The notes under the pieces: generated by a model | The model's database searches: none | Told to the model about the DNA's origin: nothing | The model's input: only the letters and a program-made list of their open reading frames with translations | DNA from: Begonia masoniana | Taxonomy: Eukaryota; Streptophyta; Magnoliopsida; Cucurbitales; Begoniaceae | Length of the DNA: 64,000 bases | Reading direction: 5' to 3' | Assembly: GCA_022432975.1 (NCBI GenBank) | Contig: CM039510.1 | Span: 28,449,201-28,513,200 of the forward strand | Program-made: the position numbers and the translations under genes | Shown: positions 60,152 through 64,000 of the stretch, piece after piece | Numbering within the stretch: the first letter of the stretch is position 1 | How the letters are laid out: each line of letters begins with the position of its first letter

Positions 60152-62836
60152 GGTGACGTCAGCCGGAAGACATACTCACCCGACTTCCATTACACTTCTT
60201 CTGCCGATGACGTCAGCCGGAAGACAAATGCTTTCCTCTTCCGATGACGTCAGCCGGAAGACATACTCACCCGACTTCCATTACACTTCTTCTGCCGATG
60301 ACGTCAGCCGGAAGACATACTCACCCGACTTCCATTACACTTCTTCTGCCGATGACGTCAGCCGGAAGACAAATGCTTTCCTCTTCCGATGACGTCAGCC
60401 GGAAGACAAATGCTTTCCTCTTCCGATGACGTCAGCCGGAAGACAAATGCTTTCCTCTTCCGATGACGTCAGCCGGAAGACAAATGCTTTCCTCTTCCGA
60501 TGACGTCAGCCGGAAGACATACTCACCCGACTTCCATTACACTTCTTCTGCCGATGACGTCAGCCGGAAGACAAATGCTTTCCTCTTCCGATGACGTCAG
60601 CCGGAAGACAAATGCTTTCCTCTTCCGATGACGTCAGCCGGAAGACAAATGCTTTCCTCTTCCGATGACGTCAGCCGGAAGACAAATGCTTTCCTCTTCC
60701 GATGACGTCAGCCGGAAGACAAATGCTTTCCTCTTCCGATGACGTCAGCCGGAAGACATACTCACCCGACTTCCATTACACTTCTTCTGCCGATGACGTC
60801 AGCCGGAAGACAAATGCTTTCCTCTTCCGATGACGTCAGCCGGAAGACATACTCACCCGACTTCCATTACACTTCTTCTGCCGATGACGTCAGCCGGAAG
60901 ACATACTCACCCGACTTCCATTACACTTCTTCTGCCGATGACGTCAGCCGGAAGACAAATGCTTTCCTCTTCCGATGACGTCAGCCGGAAGACAAATGCT
61001 TTCCTCTTCCGATGACGTCAGCCGGAAGACAAATGCTTTCCTCTTCCGATGACGTCAGCCGGAAGACAAATGCTTTCCTCTTCCGATGACGTCAGCCGGA
61101 AGACAAATGCTTTCCTCTTCCGATGACGTCAGCCGGAAGACATACTCACCCGACTTCCATTACACTTCTTCTGCCGATGACGTCAGCCGGAAGACAAATG
61201 CTTTCCTCTTCCGATGACGTCAGCCGGAAGACAAATGCTTTCCTCTTCCGATGACGTCAGCCGGAAGACAAATGCTTTCCTCTTCCGATGACGTCAGCCG
61301 GAAGACATACTCACCCGACTTCCATTACACTTCTTCTGCCGATGACGTCAGCCGGAAGACAAATGCTTTCCTCTTCCGATGACGTCAGCCGGAAGACAAA
61401 TGCTTTCCTCTTCCGATGACGTCAGCCGGAAGACAAATGCTTTCCTCTTCCGATGACGTCAGCCGGAAGACAAATGCTTTCCTCTTCCGATGACGTCAGC
61501 CGGAAGACAAATGCTTTCCTCTTCCGATGACGTCAGCCGGAAGACAAATGCTTTCCTCTTCCGATGACGTCAGCCGGAAGACATACTCACCCGACTTCCA
61601 TTACACTTCTTCTGCCGATGACGTCAGCCGGAAGACAAATGCTTTCCTCTTCCGATGACGTCAGCCGGAAGACAAATGCTTTCCTCTTCCGATGACGTCA
61701 GCCGGAAGACAAATGCTTTCCTCTTCCGATGACGTCAGCCGGAAGACAAATGCTTTCCTCTTCCGATGACGTCAGCCGGAAGACATACTCACCCGACTTC
61801 CATTACACTTCTTCTGCCGATGACGTCAGCCGGAAGACAAATGCTTTCCTCTTCCGATGACGTCAGCCGGAAGACATACTCACCCGACTTCCATTACACT
61901 TCTTCTGCCGATGACGTCAGCCGGAAGACAAATGCTTTCCTCTTCCGATGACGTCAGCCGGAAGACAAATGCTTTCCTCTTCCGATGACGTCAGCCGGAA
62001 GACATACTCACCCGACTTCCATTACACTTCTTCTGCCGATGACGTCAGCCGGAAGACATACTCACCCGACTTCCATTACACTTCTTCTGCCGATGACGTC
62101 AGCCGGAAGACATACTCACCCGACTTCCATTACACTTCTTCTGCCGATGACGTCAGCCGGAAGACATACTCACCCGACTTCCATTACACTTCTTCTGCCG
62201 ATGACGTCAGCCGGAAGACATACTCACCCGACTTCCATTACACTTCTTCTGCCGATGACGTCAGCCGGAAGACATACTCACCCGACTTCCATTACACTTC
62301 TTCTGCCGATGACGTCAGCCGGAAGACAAATGCTTTCCTCTTCCGATGACGTCAGCCGGAAGACATACTCACCCGACTTCCATTACACTTCTTCTGCCGA
62401 TGACGTCAGCCGGAAGACAAATGCTTTCCTCTTCCGATGACGTCAGCCGGAAGACATACTCACCCGACTTCCATTACACTTCTTCTGCCGATGACGTCAG
62501 CCGGAAGACAAATGCTTTCCTCTTCCGATGACGTCAGCCGGAAGACAATTACTTTACTCTTCCGATGACGTCAGCCGGAAGACATACTCACCCGACTTCC
62601 CTTACACTTCTTCTGCCGATGACGTCAGCCGGAAGACAAATGCTTTCCTCTTCCGATGACGTCAGCCGGAAGACATACTCACCCGACTTCCATTACACTT
62701 CTTCTGCCGATGACGTCAGCCGGAAGACAAATGCTTTCCTCTTCCGATGACGTCAGCCGGAAGACATACTCACCCGACTTCCATTACACTTCTTCTGCCG
62801 ATGACGTCAGCCGGAAGACAAATGCTTTACTCTTCC
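60152..62836. repeat. Composite 37/54-bp satellite, 62 units, each with TGACGTCA
   Basis: All units start with the same 20 bp, GATGACGTCAGCCGGAAGAC. The short form (S, 37 bp) adds AAATGCTTTCCTCTTCC; the long form (L, 54 bp) adds a different 34-bp tail. I read 23 L and 39 S units; 23 x 54 + 39 x 37 = 2,685 bp, exactly the span. A last partial unit follows at 62837. The order is irregular, with runs of up to six L or six S. Each junction holds TGACGTCA inside an imperfect palindrome (CTTCCG ... CGGAAG). ORFs through it are artefacts. Confidence 0.97.
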
Positions 62837-64000
62837 GATGACGTCAGCCGGAAGACAACATGAGACATCTACCGGTAGACTTCCCTCTTCCGATAGACAT
62901 CAACACAATTCCTTTCAACAGAACGCAATAAACCTCTACACATATCCACTGATACAAAATTATTCAATTCCCACCAATGGACTAAACAACCTGTCTATAA
63001 CCCGAGAAAGATTCGACTATATAACAGACTTAAAACATTTTACCAAAAATCCATTCATAACACTCCAAGTCATTGTATTGATCAAAATCAGTAAGAACAT
63101 GAAAATCAGAAATTCTCGAAAACGAAGTCAAGCAGCTGTAATCTCCTTTACTAAAAACTCCATATACTCAATTTAATTCATTATCCACTAAACCTCTACA
63201 TCTGTAAACAACATGCTAAACCGCCCCATCAGTTACCATGTCGAGGCCTGAATGCACTCCTCCAACGTCCACTATTCCTCAACAAGATCAGGAGACACAC
63301 CTGCTAACACTTCTTCACCTACATCACAAAACTCATCTATTAGCCTAATGCTAAGTAAGTAAAGCAGTATATGAATGAAATAAAATGCTGAGCTTAAACT
63401 CCTAAATATGCAGTTTCTATTTTCTCCTCTCAGTGGCATATATATTCGTTCATATCATGATCAGATCCCATGGTTCCCTTGGGAGTGGGATCAATTCTCC
63501 CAATGTCTACATCCTCATACTCAATTAAGGGGCGGATGAATTCCCTTAACAGCTGATCTGATCCCATGGTTCCCTTGGGAGTGGGATCAATTCTCCCAAT
63601 GTCTACATCCTCATACTCAATTAAGGGGCGGATGAATTCCCTTAACAGCTGATCTGTCGCATACAGTTCATACCTTACCATTCCTTACATGAAATTCATT
63701 TTCGTAACTTTTAACAAAAACATGATGCATGGACAATAGAAATATTCAAGCAAACATAAACCTACTGTTTTGTGATGTAGGCCCGAAGGCACAAGCAATA
63801 CTTTACTTACCTGGATTCCTTGCAAATGCTCGGTTAAGAGCTACTTCGGGGGTTTGTTCACCTATATTCATAAACAGAACGTTAAACCTCAATCTAAGCT
63901 ATTCAGAAATCTAAGGAGTGGGTTGGGCATTTCTATTTATCTAACATTCCCGATTCTGCTCTAATCCTCAAGCAGAATCTCTCACTCGTAACATTAACAA
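62837..64000 (-). repeat. LTR sequence right of the satellite, runs off the window
   Basis: On the minus strand an intron-2-like segment has donor CCAG/GTAAGT at 63810 and acceptor TTTTGTGATGTAG at 63319. The layout matches the LTR at 31440-33509, including a tandem duplication at the same place. The LTR start lies beyond 64000. The satellite at 60152-62836 occupies the place of the variable block in this LTR. Confidence 0.75.
63459..63650 (-). repeat. 96-bp tandem duplication
   Basis: Two nearly identical units (63459-63554 and 63555-63650) contain AGGGGCGGATGAATTCCCTT and CCCATGGTTCCCTTGGGAG. They correspond to the 111-bp duplication at 32146-32367 (AATCCGCCCCTTAATGAG on the other strand). 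Confidence 0.92.

Noticed and set aside
60152..62836. ORFs through the 37/54-bp array
   Set aside because: They are by-products of the repeat and shift with unit type. No gene features are seen.
57285..62836. CRISPR-like arrays
   Set aside because: The arrays have no unique spacers. Tails in the 60-kb array are only two fixed sequences, and the context is a plant LTR.

Overview
The window looks like plant nuclear heterochromatin, from a flowering plant and probably a eudicot. No host gene, rRNA or tRNA gene could be recognised in 64 kb. Almost every interval is part of an LTR retrotransposon, a solo LTR, or a satellite grown from an LTR. Chromodomain Ty3/gypsy elements with initiator-Met tRNA primer sites (Tekay-like chromoviruses) dominate. 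There is also an Athila-like gypsy relic and fragments of Copia elements. All coding regions are broken.

Layout. 1-9305: element A (+), a decayed chromovirus whose integrase is split by about 2.0 kb of perfect (TAAA)n; its 3' LTR is 7078-9305. 9330-9880: remnant of a plant transposon-associated protein (-). 10690-17900: Athila-like relic (-) that kept gag and integrase but not PR/RT/RNase H, split by a 3.1-kb LTR (11514-14656). 17901-30546: solo LTR with TSD AAAAC, itself split by element C (19556-29431, -, TSD GGTTT), the only chromovirus with two LTRs in view. 31440-36278: two LTR segments joined through a gag stub. 36279-38307: Copia-like leader and LTR (-). 38308-40867: solo LTR (-). 40868-54260: element B (-), a chromovirus split by two solo LTRs with perfect TSDs (CAAGA; CTCCT), with a long 5' LTR that also carries a nested non-autonomous insertion. 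54261-56751: Copia integrase scrap and a partial LTR. 56752-64000: LTR sequence (-) carrying two large arrays: about 107 copies of a 26-bp repeat, then 62 units of a 37/54-bp composite repeat.

The most interesting signal is inside the LTRs. Nearly all of them, across families, share a two-intron-like layout: exon 1 ending in a GTAAG-type donor, intron 1, a 45-80-bp exon 2, then intron 2 with a second donor (usually CAG/GTAAGT) and, outside family A, an acceptor of the form TGATGTAG/GT. Two observations support real splicing. The LTR at 44569-46602 lacks intron 1 of its relative at 7078-9305 exactly at the GT...AG borders. The two ends of intron 2 are complementary to each other in most families, with compensating changes between families. 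Both late-window satellites appear to have grown from short repeats or motifs already present in LTRs elsewhere in the window.

All family calls come from reading motifs and comparing sequences by eye. No database search or alignment was run.
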